From positions 1 to 32,128 of the forward strand of contig JAQCFT010000015.1 of the NCBI GenBank assembly GCA_027619545.1: DNA of 32,128 bases, read 5' to 3'. The notes beneath the pieces are model-generated. The model saw only the letters and a program-made list of their open reading frames with translations. It had not been told where the DNA came from and ran no database searches. Below, one piece after another: positions 7,982-16,310 of this stretch (the stretch's first letter is position 1; each line of letters begins with the position of its first letter). The stretch is from Verrucomicrobiota bacterium. GTDB lineage: Bacteria; Verrucomicrobiota; Verrucomicrobiia; Limisphaerales; AAA164-E04. The position numbers and the translations under genes were made by a program.

Positions 7982-8776
7982 TCAGTATTTGGCGACTTCT
8001 TTTTCTTTACCACAACCCAGTGCTTTGGCCATTTCCTGTGCTTTGGAGAGCATCATGCCGGCTTCGCTTGCGACAGCGATGAATTGAAATCCTTCCTCGC
8101 GGCGGCGTATGGCGGAGGCCACATCTGGAACATGAATGCCGGACGCGACTCCATACTTTTTACCGACTTCCTGAAGGTGTTTGAGAGCGTCGATAAACTC
8201 CTGTTTGTCACTGTCCCAGCCGGGTTTTTCACCCATGGATTTCAACAGGTCATTGGGTCCGATAAAAAAGGCGTCAACGCCGGGCACGCTTAAAATCTCG
8301 TCTGCATGCTCGATGGCTTTGACATGTTCGAGTTGGAGCACGAGCAGCACTTCTTCGTTGGCGCGTTCGTAATAGGTCGCAGGATCGGTTTGGTAACTGA
8401 TCGCGTGCAGCATGCCTCCGACAGATCGTGATCCTATTGGCGCGTAGAACGTGGAATCGACGGCTAGCTCTGCATCTGATTTGCTGCAGATCATCGGCAG
8501 AATGACACCCCAACCACCATTATCCAACACGCGCTTGATGTTCTCTCCTGTATTCCAGGCCGGACGGGCCAGTGGAACGGTGTTGGTGCCGGCGATGGCG
8601 GAATAGCAGAGGGAGGCGGTTTCCACGCCGATGGGCATGTGTTCGATGTTGAGGTTGAGCCAATCGAATCCGACGTTGGCCATCAACATGGCGGTGGTGG
8701 GATCCGGGAGCGATAACCAGGTGCCGATGCTGGCTTCGCCGCGTTTGAGTTTGGCTTTGACGTGATTGGTTTTCAT
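7982..8776 (-). CDS. HpcH/HpaI family class II aldolase
   Basis: Metal-dependent aldolase family that cleaves 2-keto-3-deoxy sugar acids or 4-hydroxy-2-keto acids to pyruvate plus an aldehyde. Visible landmarks: GTWLSLPDP start, NIEHMP catalytic region, PIGSRSVGG phosphate/substrate loop, LQLEHVKAIEHADEIL with the metal-binding Glu, and GVDAFFIGPNDL with the metal-binding Asp. 264 residues from ATG 8776 (MKTNHVK), matching the family. The frame runs further back to 8854, but that would overlap the end of the upstream dehydrogenase. The gap to that gene is only 31 bases on the same strand, so they form a probable operon for a sugar-acid or hydroxy-acid route. The exact substrate cannot be read from sequence. 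Confidence 0.88.
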   Translation of the reverse strand: MKTNHVKAKLKRGEASIGTWLSLPDPTTAMLMANVGFDWLNLNIEHMPIGVETASLCYSAIAGTNTVPLARPAWNTGENIKRVLDNGGWGVILPMICSKSDAELAVDSTFYAPIGSRSVGGMLHAISYQTDPATYYERANEEVLLVLQLEHVKAIEHADEILSVPGVDAFFIGPNDLLKSMGEKPGWDSDKQEFIDALKHLQEVGKKYGVASGIHVPDVASAIRRREEGFQFIAVASEAGMMLSKAQEMAKALGCGKEKEVAKY

Positions 8777-8807
8777 GTCGTTGTAATAAAGTCGTTGTGT
8801 TGCCTGT

Positions 8808-9809
8808 TTACTTGAGTTGGGCGCGAAGTTGGGGTTGATCCAATACGCCGGCATTGACGAGTAACTTTGGCCGACGACCTTCCATCAGGTCCACGATTGC
8901 TTCCGCTGCCGCCAAACTGACGCGTTCGCCCGTTTCCTTGCTGCTGGAGGCCTGGTGAGGGGACATGAGCAGATTGGGTGTGGTGCGGAATGGATGGTCG
9001 GCGGGGAGCGGTTCCTTGATATAGGCATCCAAAGCCGCGCCGGCAATCCAGCCTTCTTTGAGAGCCTGAACCAAAGCCGCTTCGTCGACATGTGCGCCAC
9101 GGGCGGTATTTACCAGCAAGGCTTCCTGTTTCATGGACTTCAATTGCTCGGTGCCGATCATGCCTTTGTTTTCCTCGGTCAAAGCGGCATGGATGCTGAC
9201 GAAATCACTTTCCTTGAGCAACGTGTCGAGATCCACGAAATCCACACCCATCGCCTTGGCATCAGGATGAGGCATGACATCGTAGCCCAACACCCGCATG
9301 TCAAAACCCGAAGCGCGCTTGGCGACGGCCCGCCCGATGCGTCCGCAGCCGATGATCCCCAGTGTTTTCTGACCCAAATCGACACCCCACTCGACCGCCC
9401 AACCACCTTCGCGCATGGTTTGATGGACGCTGTGGGTGCGACGCGCCATGGTCAGGAGCAGCGCGAAGGCGTAGTCAGCTACCGCTTCGTCCAAAAGACC
9501 GGGGGTGTAAGCGACCGGGATTCCGGCAGCTGTGGCGTCCGGCACATTGATGGAATCGTAACCGACGCCCCAACGCGAAATGATCTTCAAGTTGCTGCCT
9601 TCGTTCGAAGCGAAAACATCCGCGTTATATGCGTCCGGACTGCAGAGTACTGCATCGTGTCCGCTCAGTTGTTCCAATAATTCGCTGCCCGAGAGGGGAC
9701 CCCATTTCGGAGGAATGGTCACCTCGCAACCCTTGGATTTCAAAAACTCGATCGCGGGTTTCCCCACCACCTCAAATGTCCGTGCCGTTATCAATACTTT
9801 CCATGCCAT
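8808..9809 (-). CDS. D-isomer-specific 2-hydroxyacid dehydrogenase (phosphoglycerate dehydrogenase-like)
   Basis: NAD-dependent oxidoreductase interconverting a 2-hydroxy acid and the 2-keto acid. 333 residues. The Rossmann motif GIIGCGRIG lies near 150. Catalytic residues of the family are visible: Arg in NTARGAHVDE, the acidic residue in the following loop, and His in SPHQASSS. An N-terminal DAVLCSPDAYNADVF segment belongs to the substrate domain. There is no C-terminal ACT domain, so it is not a full SerA. First gene of a minus-strand pair with the HpaI-type aldolase, which suggests joint use in a carbohydrate acid pathway rather than serine synthesis; this is inference. Confidence 0.88.
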   Translation of the reverse strand: MAWKVLITARTFEVVGKPAIEFLKSKGCEVTIPPKWGPLSGSELLEQLSGHDAVLCSPDAYNADVFASNEGSNLKIISRWGVGYDSINVPDATAAGIPVAYTPGLLDEAVADYAFALLLTMARRTHSVHQTMREGGWAVEWGVDLGQKTLGIIGCGRIGRAVAKRASGFDMRVLGYDVMPHPDAKAMGVDFVDLDTLLKESDFVSIHAALTEENKGMIGTEQLKSMKQEALLVNTARGAHVDEAALVQALKEGWIAGAALDAYIKEPLPADHPFRTTPNLLMSPHQASSSKETGERVSLAAAEAIVDLMEGRRPKLLVNAGVLDQPQLRAQLK

Positions 9810-9932
9810 GGCCGCCCAGTGTAGGACTCCCCATTAAACGTGCAAGGATCGTTTGGGGGGGAATTGGCGAATTGAATTGAATAAGAATCTTGTGTTCCTG
9901 AAGCACCAGGCGCGTCGTCATATTATGCATGT

Positions 9933-10166
9933 GTGGTTTCATTAATCATCATAAGGTTGGATGAAGATACGGCAGCACCGCTGGATGCCACTGCATGTCA
10001 CATGGGACAATCCGAGAGTGATATTGTATGTAATCTCATACAAAGAGAGTTTTCTCATAAAGAGAATGGTTTGGAAGCGATGTCAGATTGTGTTGGAGTG
10101 CTTGCAGATGCTCCTGCTGATCTCTCCACGAACAAGAAATACCTTTGGTCACCGATATCTCGATGA
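9933..10166 (+). CDS. Orphan ribbon-helix-helix antitoxin (toxin partner missing)
   Basis: 77 residues from GTG 9933. IIIRLDEDTAAPLDATACHMGQSESDIVCNLI is a ribbon-helix-helix fold of the CopG/VapB type, followed by a DCVGVLADAPADLSTNKKYL tail that usually continues into a PIN-toxin-binding end. Here the tail ends in unrelated residues, and no PIN gene follows. A hairpin repeat starts four bases after the stop. This is probably an antitoxin left after loss of its toxin, or a decayed gene. Confident on family, unsure whether it is still expressed. Confidence 0.6.
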   Translation: MVSLIIIRLDEDTAAPLDATACHMGQSESDIVCNLIQREFSHKENGLEAMSDCVGVLADAPADLSTNKKYLWSPISR

Positions 10167-10170
10167 CCAA

Positions 10171-10204
10171 TTTGGAGTGCGGTGTGCAGCACCGCTTTGG
10201 ATAC
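10171..10204 (+). repeat. Covarying hairpin element, copy A
   Basis: TTTGGAGTGC then stem GCGGTG (10179-10184), loop TGCAG, stem CACCGC (10190-10195), then TTTGGATAC. The flanks match copies at 16.0-16.5 kb while the stem differs. It sits four bases after the orphan antitoxin stop, where the toxin gene would be expected. Confidence 0.65.
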
Positions 10205-10298
10205 CGTGGGTAACGTTGTGGTATACTTATCCCCGCACCTTCCTTTTTGCGGGGTATGAACCGGCGGGGTATAGGGAAGTCTCGCAATCATCCGGCTT

Positions 10299-10315
10299 GA
10301 CTAACCAAGTTAGTC
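10299..10315 (+). promoter_or_regulatory. Palindromic operator of the Phd/VapC pair
   Basis: GACTAACCAAGTTAGTC: two perfect 7-bp arms around a 3-base centre, 16 bases before the antitoxin ATG. A TTGACT box (10297-10302) overlaps its left arm. Antitoxins of this type commonly autorepress through such palindromes; the binding is inferred. Confidence 0.65.
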
Positions 10316-10331
10316 CGATAAGGTGTAAACT

Positions 10332-10562
10332 ATGGAAACGGTTGGGATACACGAAGCCAAGACTCATTTTTCCAAGCTCATCCAACGTGCTTTGGCAGGA
10401 GAAGAGATTGTCATTGCTCGAGGTAAACAACCTCTGGTGAAACTGACACCCGTGGAAGGGGCGCAGCAAAAAAGAGAACTTGGACGATGCAAGAATCTGG
10501 TCAAATACGTTGCTCCGGATTTTGATGAACCTTTGGAAGAGTTTGAGTCCTTCATGAGATGA
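10332..10562 (+). CDS. Phd/YefM family antitoxin
   Basis: 76 residues. METVGIHEAKTHFSKLIQRALAGEEIVIARGKQPLVKLTPV is the standard Phd/YefM N-terminal DNA-binding fold (EAK...S.LI..A..GE.iiI...gkp..kL.P). The acidic C-terminus (DFDEPLEEFESFMR) would bind and neutralise the toxin. The stop overlaps the toxin ATG (ATGA at 10559-10562), so the two are co-translated. A palindrome at 10299-10315 is the likely autorepression site. Confidence 0.9.
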   Translation: METVGIHEAKTHFSKLIQRALAGEEIVIARGKQPLVKLTPVEGAQQKRELGRCKNLVKYVAPDFDEPLEEFESFMR

Positions 10563-10945
10563 ATTATCTGTTGGATACGCATGTTATGCTCTGGTTGTTG
10601 ACGGATCCCGATGAACTGGGCATCACCTCCCGCAGTATCATTGAAGACGGGGAAAATGTGCTTTACTGGAGCGCCGCCAGTTTTTGGGAACTCACCGTCA
10701 AATTGTCACTGAACAAACTGGAATTGAGTTCTGATTGGATCGATCAGTTGGAGAAAGAAAAAAAACTCAATCGCATTCAGGATCTTCCGGTTCATTGGCA
10801 TCACTGTCGCCAGAACGAACGTCTTCCATGGCATCATCGGGATCCGTTTGACCGGCTTCTCATTTGTCAGGCCTTGATAGAAAACCTGACCTTGATCAGC
10901 AAAGACCGCAAATTCAGGGAATACTCCGTTCCGGTAGTTTGGTAG
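10559..10945 (+). CDS. vapC: PIN-domain ribonuclease toxin (VapC family)
   Basis: 128-residue Mg-dependent RNase toxin, cytoplasmic, presumably cutting tRNA or rRNA when released by its antitoxin. PIN acidic residues are all present: D6 (LLDTHVML), E44 (FWELTVK), D95 and D98 (HHRDPFDRLL) and D116 (SKDRKF). Length is typical of the Phd-paired VapC branch with the DTHxxLW start. Start and coupling are clear from the ATGA overlap. The gene appears intact. Its specific RNA target cannot be inferred. Confidence 0.92.
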   Translation: MNYLLDTHVMLWLLTDPDELGITSRSIIEDGENVLYWSAASFWELTVKLSLNKLELSSDWIDQLEKEKKLNRIQDLPVHWHHCRQNERLPWHHRDPFDRLLICQALIENLTLISKDRKFREYSVPVVW

Positions 10946-10962
10946 TCATTGCCGGATGCTTT

Positions 10963-10985
10963 AGAGAATCATTTTGGTATTCTCT
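10963..10985 (+). terminator. Weak hairpin after vapC
   Basis: AGAGAAT (10963-10969) / ATTCTCT (10979-10985), perfect 7-bp stem with a 9-base loop, 17 bases past the vapC stop. There is almost no T tract, so it may be a weak terminator. The rest of the gap to 11196 shows no gene. Confidence 0.35.
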
Positions 10986-11196
10986 TCGCAAAATCTCACT
11001 CCTCATCTCCAAACCCGGACATACGATCCGTTAGAGCGTTGGACTGCCCATTGAGGGAAAGCACGCTCCGATTGAATGCGCATCCTATCCGGAGTGGCGC
11101 TCAACACGCACGCACCAAAGAGCAACAGCGTTGAACTAACTTCTGGGACATTCTGAATCACATTGATTGGTCGAAAGTGGTTTTTTTTCTTGCTTT

Positions 11197-11221
11197 GGTG
11201 TATTATGTGAAGTAATACACC
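11197..11221 (+). promoter_or_regulatory. GntR/YtrA-type operator overlapping the ABC operon promoter
   Basis: GGTGTATTA (11197-11205) and TAATACACC (11213-11221), perfect 9-bp arms with a 7-base spacer. The left arm contains TATTAT, a good -10 candidate, and TTGCTT at 11190-11195 lies just upstream. It is 15 bases before the regulator ATG, as expected for autoregulation by a YtrA-type repressor. Confidence 0.75.
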
Positions 11222-11235
11222 TAACACACAAAGCG

Positions 11236-11610
11236 ATGTTGCCTTTTGAAATCCAGTTGAAACATGGGACGCCTGTTTACGAGCAAGTGCTCTACGCGTC
11301 GAAGAAGGCGATTGTTTCCGGTCAGTTGCAGCCGGGGGAAGCTTTTCCTTCGGTGCGGGCCATTTCGAAGGAACTGAAGGTCAACCCAAATACCGTGCAG
11401 AAAGCGGTGACGATTTTGAAGCAGGAAGGATTCCTGGAAGTCCAGCCGGGCATCGGAACCATCGTGGCCAAGTCGGCACGATTGAATCCCGAGCAACGTG
11501 AAAGCCTGCTGGAAGGGGAACTCGAAGGGCTGGCCTTGAAGGCCAAGGAACTGTCTCTCTCGCTCGACGAAGTGATCAAAGCGCTCCGCAAACATTGGAA
11601 GGAATTGTAA
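11236..11610 (+). CDS. GntR family transcriptional regulator, YtrA subfamily
   Basis: 124 residues from ATG 11236. The GntR winged helix spans ~10-75: PVYEQVLYASKKAIVSGQL, then PGEAFPSVRAISKEL, then NPNTVQKAVTILKQEGFLEV, then a wing GIGTIVA. The short C-terminal tail (about 45 residues, helical) without a ligand domain is the YtrA type, which typically controls an adjacent ABC transporter. The frame extends to 11167 through the operator, so the ATG at 11236 is preferred. First gene of the four-gene operon; the palindrome at 11197-11221 is its likely binding site. Confidence 0.9.
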   Translation: MLPFEIQLKHGTPVYEQVLYASKKAIVSGQLQPGEAFPSVRAISKELKVNPNTVQKAVTILKQEGFLEVQPGIGTIVAKSARLNPEQRESLLEGELEGLALKAKELSLSLDEVIKALRKHWKEL

Positions 11611-11612
11611 TC

Positions 11613-12539
11613 ATGTCCAACAACTCACCTGTAATCGAAACGCACCAATTGACCCGACGTTTCCGGCGATTGGATGCCGTCCATGAACTGGACCTGACGG
11701 TTCGCCAAGGCTCTATCCACGCCTTTCTCGGACCGAACGGTGCGGGTAAAACCACGACGATACGGATGTTGCTCAACATCATGCGACCGAATTCCGGAGA
11801 AGCAAGCATCCTGGGAGTTTCGAGTAAAAAACTAGGGCGGCGTGATTTCGAAAAGATTGGGTACGTTTCCGAGAACCAACAGCTTCCTGTATGGATGACC
11901 GTATCCCAACTGATGAATTACCTGCGTCCTCTGTATCCAACATGGGACAGTGATTTTGAGCAGAAACTCCTTCACGACTTCGAACTGCCCGCCGATCAAA
12001 AACTCAAGCATCTCTCACGCGGCATGCGCATGAAAGCGGCCCTGGTGGGAGCGCTGGCATTTCGTCCGCGTTTGTTGGTGCTGGACGAACCCTTTGCCGG
12101 ATTGGATCCGCTGGTGCGCGAGGAGTTCCTGGAAGGTTTGATCGAACTCACCGACCAGGAGCAGTGGACCATTTTCCTATCCTCTCACGACATCGATGAA
12201 GTGGAACGATTGGCCGACGAAGTTTCGTTGATCAATCATGGACGGCTGATGTTGTCCGAATCCGTGGAGAGTTTGCTGAACCGGTTTCGTAGCATTTCGT
12301 TCACCCGATCCATAGAAAACGGTTCCATGGACGATGCATCTCAAGATTGGATGAACCTGCAACAAAGTGGCAATCGAGTTAGTTTTGTGGAATCCAAATT
12401 CGATCCAAACGAAACCGAGGCCAACATCCGTAAACAATTTGACGCCACCCAGGACATCACCATTGAAAAACTCACCCTCAAGGAAATCTACCTGACCCTG
12501 GCCCGCCACCTCAAAAACCTGCAACCAACAACCCATTGA
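11613..12539 (+). CDS. ABC transporter ATP-binding protein
   Basis: 308 residues, start at ATG 11613 two bases after the regulator stop, with GGAAGGAA upstream. Walker A GPNGAGKTT (~45-53), Q-loop region ENQQLP, degenerate signature LSRGMRMK instead of LSGGQ, Walker B LLVLDEPFAGLDP, and switch His in SSHDIDEVERL. The C-terminal ~85 residues form a divergent accessory domain common in YtrB/CcmA-like ATPases. It energises the two membrane proteins encoded next. The LSRGM signature is frequent in GntR-linked ABC-2 exporters. Substrate unknown; envelope stress or antibiotic export is the usual association of this family. Confidence 0.9.
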   Translation: MSNNSPVIETHQLTRRFRRLDAVHELDLTVRQGSIHAFLGPNGAGKTTTIRMLLNIMRPNSGEASILGVSSKKLGRRDFEKIGYVSENQQLPVWMTVSQLMNYLRPLYPTWDSDFEQKLLHDFELPADQKLKHLSRGMRMKAALVGALAFRPRLLVLDEPFAGLDPLVREEFLEGLIELTDQEQWTIFLSSHDIDEVERLADEVSLINHGRLMLSESVESLLNRFRSISFTRSIENGSMDDASQDWMNLQQSGNRVSFVESKFDPNETEANIRKQFDATQDITIEKLTLKEIYLTLARHLKNLQPTTH

Positions 12540-12545
12540 TGAACC

Positions 12546-14213
12546 ATGCACGCACTTAAATTCATCTGGCATCAATTCCTGGCCGATACACGACGGCATT
12601 TTTGGTTCATTTTAGGGTATGGAGGTATTGTGGCGGTGTTTGCTTGGATCAATGGGACATCCATGTATGAACACTCGTTTGATGTGATGGGTAATTCGTG
12701 GATAAAAGATATACAATTGTTTCATCTGCTCATCACTCTTTTTCCCGCGGGATTAATGGTTTCGTTTTTAGTATTTGCGGACCCGGTGGATGCCCCGGAT
12801 GCCTTTTGGCTGACGAAACCTATCAGCGGAATCTGCATGGCAGGTGGCAAATTACTTTGGGTTTTGGTTTGGTTGATTGGTATGCCCTTCCTGGGAGAAT
12901 GTCTTGCCATAACCGTGCTAGGAGGATGGGATAAGTTACCTTATATCGCATTCGACTTCATTGGTTTGAGGGTGATGGTTTTTTTGATGGTATTTGCTCT
13001 GGCTTCCTTGACGAATCAACCATCCTATTTTGTGATCGGATTGATTGTATCGGTTTTGTTTACAGGTATTTCGATAGGTTTTGCTCACGGATTTTTTGAT
13101 GCAAGTCGATTGCCCAACCACGCTCAAGTAGCGCTTACTAACGCGATTGGAGGGTTGATGATCATAGGCTCACTTGGGGTGAGTGTGGTGCAGTACCAAT
13201 GGAAGAAAACGTTGTTCCTGGGTATCCCGCTCTCTATGGGTGTTATTCTATGTGCAGCAGTTCTTGATTTGCAATCGATCGACTTTTCTCATTCTAAAGA
13301 AATCTCTGAAGAAAGTCCGTTTTCAACATTGGAGTTGTCAGTCAGTGACGCTCAAGTTGAACGCGGTAAACGTACCTTGGATGGAAGGGAACCTTCCCAT
13401 TTGAATTTGGTATTTAAATTGGAAAACATTCCTCCCATGGGAAGTGCCGGAGTGGTGGATGTGGATCTGAGTATTCAATCAGCTCAGAAGGGGCTAAAAC
13501 AAAAGCACATCTCCCGGTTGATAACCGTTTCACCAAAGCCAAATGTAGATTCAACCGCGAGAGTGATCTCAAGTAAGCTATTTCAGCCACTCCACGATAA
13601 CATTAGGAGACATCTTGAAGGGCAAACACCCATGATGCTCACACCATGGTATGTTCATTTGAAATACACTCTTCCGTCTGATGAGGAGCTTGAGTTTGGA
13701 AACAATATGATTATTCGTGGATTGGTTCGTGTTGATTGTTACGAATATGACGAGTTTGGAAGAATTCCAATAGGTCCGCAAATGAGAGCTGCTGTTAGAG
13801 GTGGGGATGGCCAAATACATGAGGCAGTGTTTGAACATGAAGGAACTCGGCTTCGATTTGCTTGGTCGCGCCATTATGATCGCTCATCTTTTATTTCTGG
13901 TTTTGTGCGCCACTTGTCCGCCACGACTGATCCGAATAATCTCGACCTTAGGACTTCTCAAAATTATGCGGTGAGTCAGTGGCACTTTTTGTTTCGAAAC
14001 TCCGAATCCAATGAGATATGGCATAATCCAGAATATGGGAATGGATTTGGCTGTCATCAAAGCCCATGGAGTTCCATCCACCTGAGCCAATCCGGGATGC
14101 ACGGTCCTCGACGGGCCGACTACGATGAATTGGTAGCCTTCCGAGCAAGGTATGTTGGGCGAAAGGCATTCAAATTTGAAATTTCTAATCTGAACAACTT
14201 CACGAACCCATGA
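12546..14213 (+). CDS. ABC-2-like permease with large C-terminal soluble domain (1)
   Basis: 555 residues, six bases after the ATPase. About seven hydrophobic segments fill the first ~250 residues (for example FILGYGGIVAVFAWI, LLITLFPAGLMVSFLVF, GKLLWVLVWLIGMPFLG, VMVFLMVFALASL, YFVIGLIVSVLFTGIS, LGIPLSMGVILCAAVL). The remaining ~300 residues are non-membrane, without a clear family, and probably face outside. I cannot assign the second half to a known domain. The context of regulator, ATPase and a similar second protein makes it a permease subunit. The stop overlaps the next ATG by four bases. Confidence 0.72.
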   Translation: MHALKFIWHQFLADTRRHFWFILGYGGIVAVFAWINGTSMYEHSFDVMGNSWIKDIQLFHLLITLFPAGLMVSFLVFADPVDAPDAFWLTKPISGICMAGGKLLWVLVWLIGMPFLGECLAITVLGGWDKLPYIAFDFIGLRVMVFLMVFALASLTNQPSYFVIGLIVSVLFTGISIGFAHGFFDASRLPNHAQVALTNAIGGLMIIGSLGVSVVQYQWKKTLFLGIPLSMGVILCAAVLDLQSIDFSHSKEISEESPFSTLELSVSDAQVERGKRTLDGREPSHLNLVFKLENIPPMGSAGVVDVDLSIQSAQKGLKQKHISRLITVSPKPNVDSTARVISSKLFQPLHDNIRRHLEGQTPMMLTPWYVHLKYTLPSDEELEFGNNMIIRGLVRVDCYEYDEFGRIPIGPQMRAAVRGGDGQIHEAVFEHEGTRLRFAWSRHYDRSSFISGFVRHLSATTDPNNLDLRTSQNYAVSQWHFLFRNSESNEIWHNPEYGNGFGCHQSPWSSIHLSQSGMHGPRRADYDELVAFRARYVGRKAFKFEISNLNNFTNP

Positions 14214-15946
14214 AAATCATTCTACATCAATTCAAACAAGAGTTTTTAGCTCATCGATGGGCGCTTGTGCTTTGGTTGATACTTTTGGCATTGCAACTGA
14301 CTTGTGTGCTGACTGGTTTCTGGGGAACTTTTTTCCAATCCAATGGTGCAGGCGTTGATCTTGGGTTATTTCGGCTAGTAGAGGTGGCGATTGGTATTTG
14401 TGTGGTGACAATGACGGCATCTTTTGCCATGACCGATCCTCCCATGAATCAGTGTGCACACTGGCGAGCCTTGCCTATCCGTTCTTCAGATCTATTACTA
14501 TCAAAACTGATTGCAATCCTCGTCTTCATGGTTTTGCCACTCTTTGTTGTGCGCTTGATTTGCTTATGGTGGATTGAAGCTTCTCAATGGAGCGGTGCTG
14601 GCATCATGGAATGGATGAGTTATTACCCCGCATGGCTGTTGCTTGGATTCGGAGCGGGAGCCGTGGCCGGTAATTGGAAACGATTTTCCATCACGACCGT
14701 GATGTTTTTACCAGGCCTTATCTTATTGAGTATCACATTGACCTCAATGACGGGTGGAGGTGCGCGAGGAGGATACACACCTTTTATTTACAATCTGCAG
14801 CGCGGTCTTTCGCAATGTATTGAGAACAACGTTTTTTTACCAGGAGCGTGTAGTGTGATCCTGTTACGTTATTTTACGCGCGTGTCTGGATTAATGATCG
14901 CTTTGGTTTTTGGAATAGTGGTGCCTTTGTGTGCCTGGCAATTTCCGGTTCAAACCATCTTTAGTTATGTTCCTAAAAGTAAAACGGAGGCCATGATACA
15001 GGATAAAACCATTGAAGTTGAATATGCATTTCCCGAGAATCATTGGTCTGTAGAGTCTGGGGATAAGATTCATCTTAGTGGGAATTCACCTTTTGCAGGT
15101 TGTAGATTGGATGGACTGAACCAGGATTTTCTTCTTATACCAGAATATGTCCGAGCCGAACTGCTTGGCGTATTCAAAGGGAATCCTGGAGTAACCAATC
15201 GTTTTGGATCCAGCTGGAGTTATCCGAGTGAGCGGGATTTTTTTGTGCTTGGAAATGATCCAGCCGTTGGTAGTTCCTATTCATTGGCAGAGCGTTATTT
15301 TGTTTATCCGAAATTGGAACCCAACTACGACATGCTCAATCCACCGATCAATCAGGAGTCTGGTTTTCATTTCTGGTATCTTGATCAAGCGATTATTCAA
15401 AAGTTGGATCCCCAAAAAACATCGCTGCAAACAAAATGGACAGTAAAGCCATACCGTATCGAAACTTTGGGTGATCTGGAACTGGATCATGGATCTTCCC
15501 TTGCCAAGAATGGCATGACTATTCGACTGGTAGCGTGGCTTGCCGACCTGGAGGACTGCACACAGATTAAACTCTACACCATGGGGCCCATTTTTCCAAC
15601 CGGTTCTGATGATCATGATCCCAGGTGGGGCATGGGAAACTTGCGATTCATGTTAGTCAACGAAGACGTCAAACAAGTCTGTGCGCCTTCTATCATACCG
15701 GCCTGCTCAGGAATGCAAACCGTGTGCAACGTAGGCTACAGATCGGTGGTGCTTACCTTTTCAATGCCTGATACTGAATTAAAAACCAATCCGCTGCCTG
15801 CGGATTGGTTGGCAAATGCCAAACTCAGAGTTTTCCGCATCATTCCTGGTGCTTCGACTCATGTGGATGATATTATCCAAGAGGTGAACATTGTAGATTT
15901 ACCGGTTATCCCAAGGCCGGATCCTGCTGATGTAGACTATCGCTGA
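14210..15946 (+). CDS. ABC-2-like permease with large C-terminal soluble domain (2)
   Basis: 578 residues, translationally coupled to the preceding permease (ATGA). The same architecture as its neighbour: membrane segments in the first ~250 residues (WALVLWLILLALQLTCVL, VEVAIGICVVTMTASFA, LIAILVFMVLPLFVVRLI, AWLLLGFGAGAVAG, VMFLPGLILLSITL, MIALVFGIVVPLCAW), then ~330 soluble residues. The soluble part contains several Cys near its end (DLEDCTQIK, KQVCAPSIIPACSGMQTVC), compatible with disulfides outside the cytoplasm. The pair could form a heterodimeric export channel with a joint extracytoplasmic structure. Family assignment rests on context and topology, not on a motif. Confidence 0.7.
   Translation: MKIILHQFKQEFLAHRWALVLWLILLALQLTCVLTGFWGTFFQSNGAGVDLGLFRLVEVAIGICVVTMTASFAMTDPPMNQCAHWRALPIRSSDLLLSKLIAILVFMVLPLFVVRLICLWWIEASQWSGAGIMEWMSYYPAWLLLGFGAGAVAGNWKRFSITTVMFLPGLILLSITLTSMTGGGARGGYTPFIYNLQRGLSQCIENNVFLPGACSVILLRYFTRVSGLMIALVFGIVVPLCAWQFPVQTIFSYVPKSKTEAMIQDKTIEVEYAFPENHWSVESGDKIHLSGNSPFAGCRLDGLNQDFLLIPEYVRAELLGVFKGNPGVTNRFGSSWSYPSERDFFVLGNDPAVGSSYSLAERYFVYPKLEPNYDMLNPPINQESGFHFWYLDQAIIQKLDPQKTSLQTKWTVKPYRIETLGDLELDHGSSLAKNGMTIRLVAWLADLEDCTQIKLYTMGPIFPTGSDDHDPRWGMGNLRFMLVNEDVKQVCAPSIIPACSGMQTVCNVGYRSVVLTFSMPDTELKTNPLPADWLANAKLRVFRIIPGASTHVDDIIQEVNIVDLPVIPRPDPADVDYR
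15784..15810 (+). repeat. Perfect 11-bp hairpin inside the permease gene
   Basis: AACCAATCCGC (15784-15794), loop TGCCT, GCGGATTGGTT (15800-15810). It lies within the coding sequence about 45 codons before the stop. No T tract follows, so it is not a terminator. Confidence 0.7.
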
Positions 15947-16014
15947 GGCTGAAGCTGGGTGGACCCTTCCATCTGATCATTCCTTTGAAGAACATGCAAG
16001 TTTTTCAATCGCCC

Positions 16015-16049
16015 TCTGGAGTGCTCTGAGACATCGGAGCTCTGGATCC
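16015..16049 (+). repeat. Covarying hairpin element, copy B
   Basis: TCTGGAGTGC, stem GCTCTGA (16023-16029), loop GACA, stem TCGGAGC (16034-16040), TCTGGATCC. Same flanks as copy A with a different stem. Near-perfect inverted match to copy C at 16311-16345. Confidence 0.65.
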
Positions 16050-16310
16050 GGTCCGAATACCCACGCGCATACTCATCTCAACTCACAATCCAACACCCCA
16101 CACCTTGCCAAAAGGGTAAATGACCACACAGAATAATCCTTCGCACACAAAGTTGTCGCAAGGTGTCCAAAACGCTGATACCCGCAGGTTCTCCAGAATT
16201 GCATCAGCAAATCAATCATTCTCGACAAGGAAAACGCCGTCTTGCCTAAAGCTTTGGGGTGAGGAGTAGGTTCCTTTGAAGTCCGGAGCTTATCTTTGCG
16301 AGGGAACCAA

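Noticed and set aside
8955-9680. Plus-strand frame of 241 codons
   Set aside because: Antisense of the hydroxyacid dehydrogenase, which is well supported.
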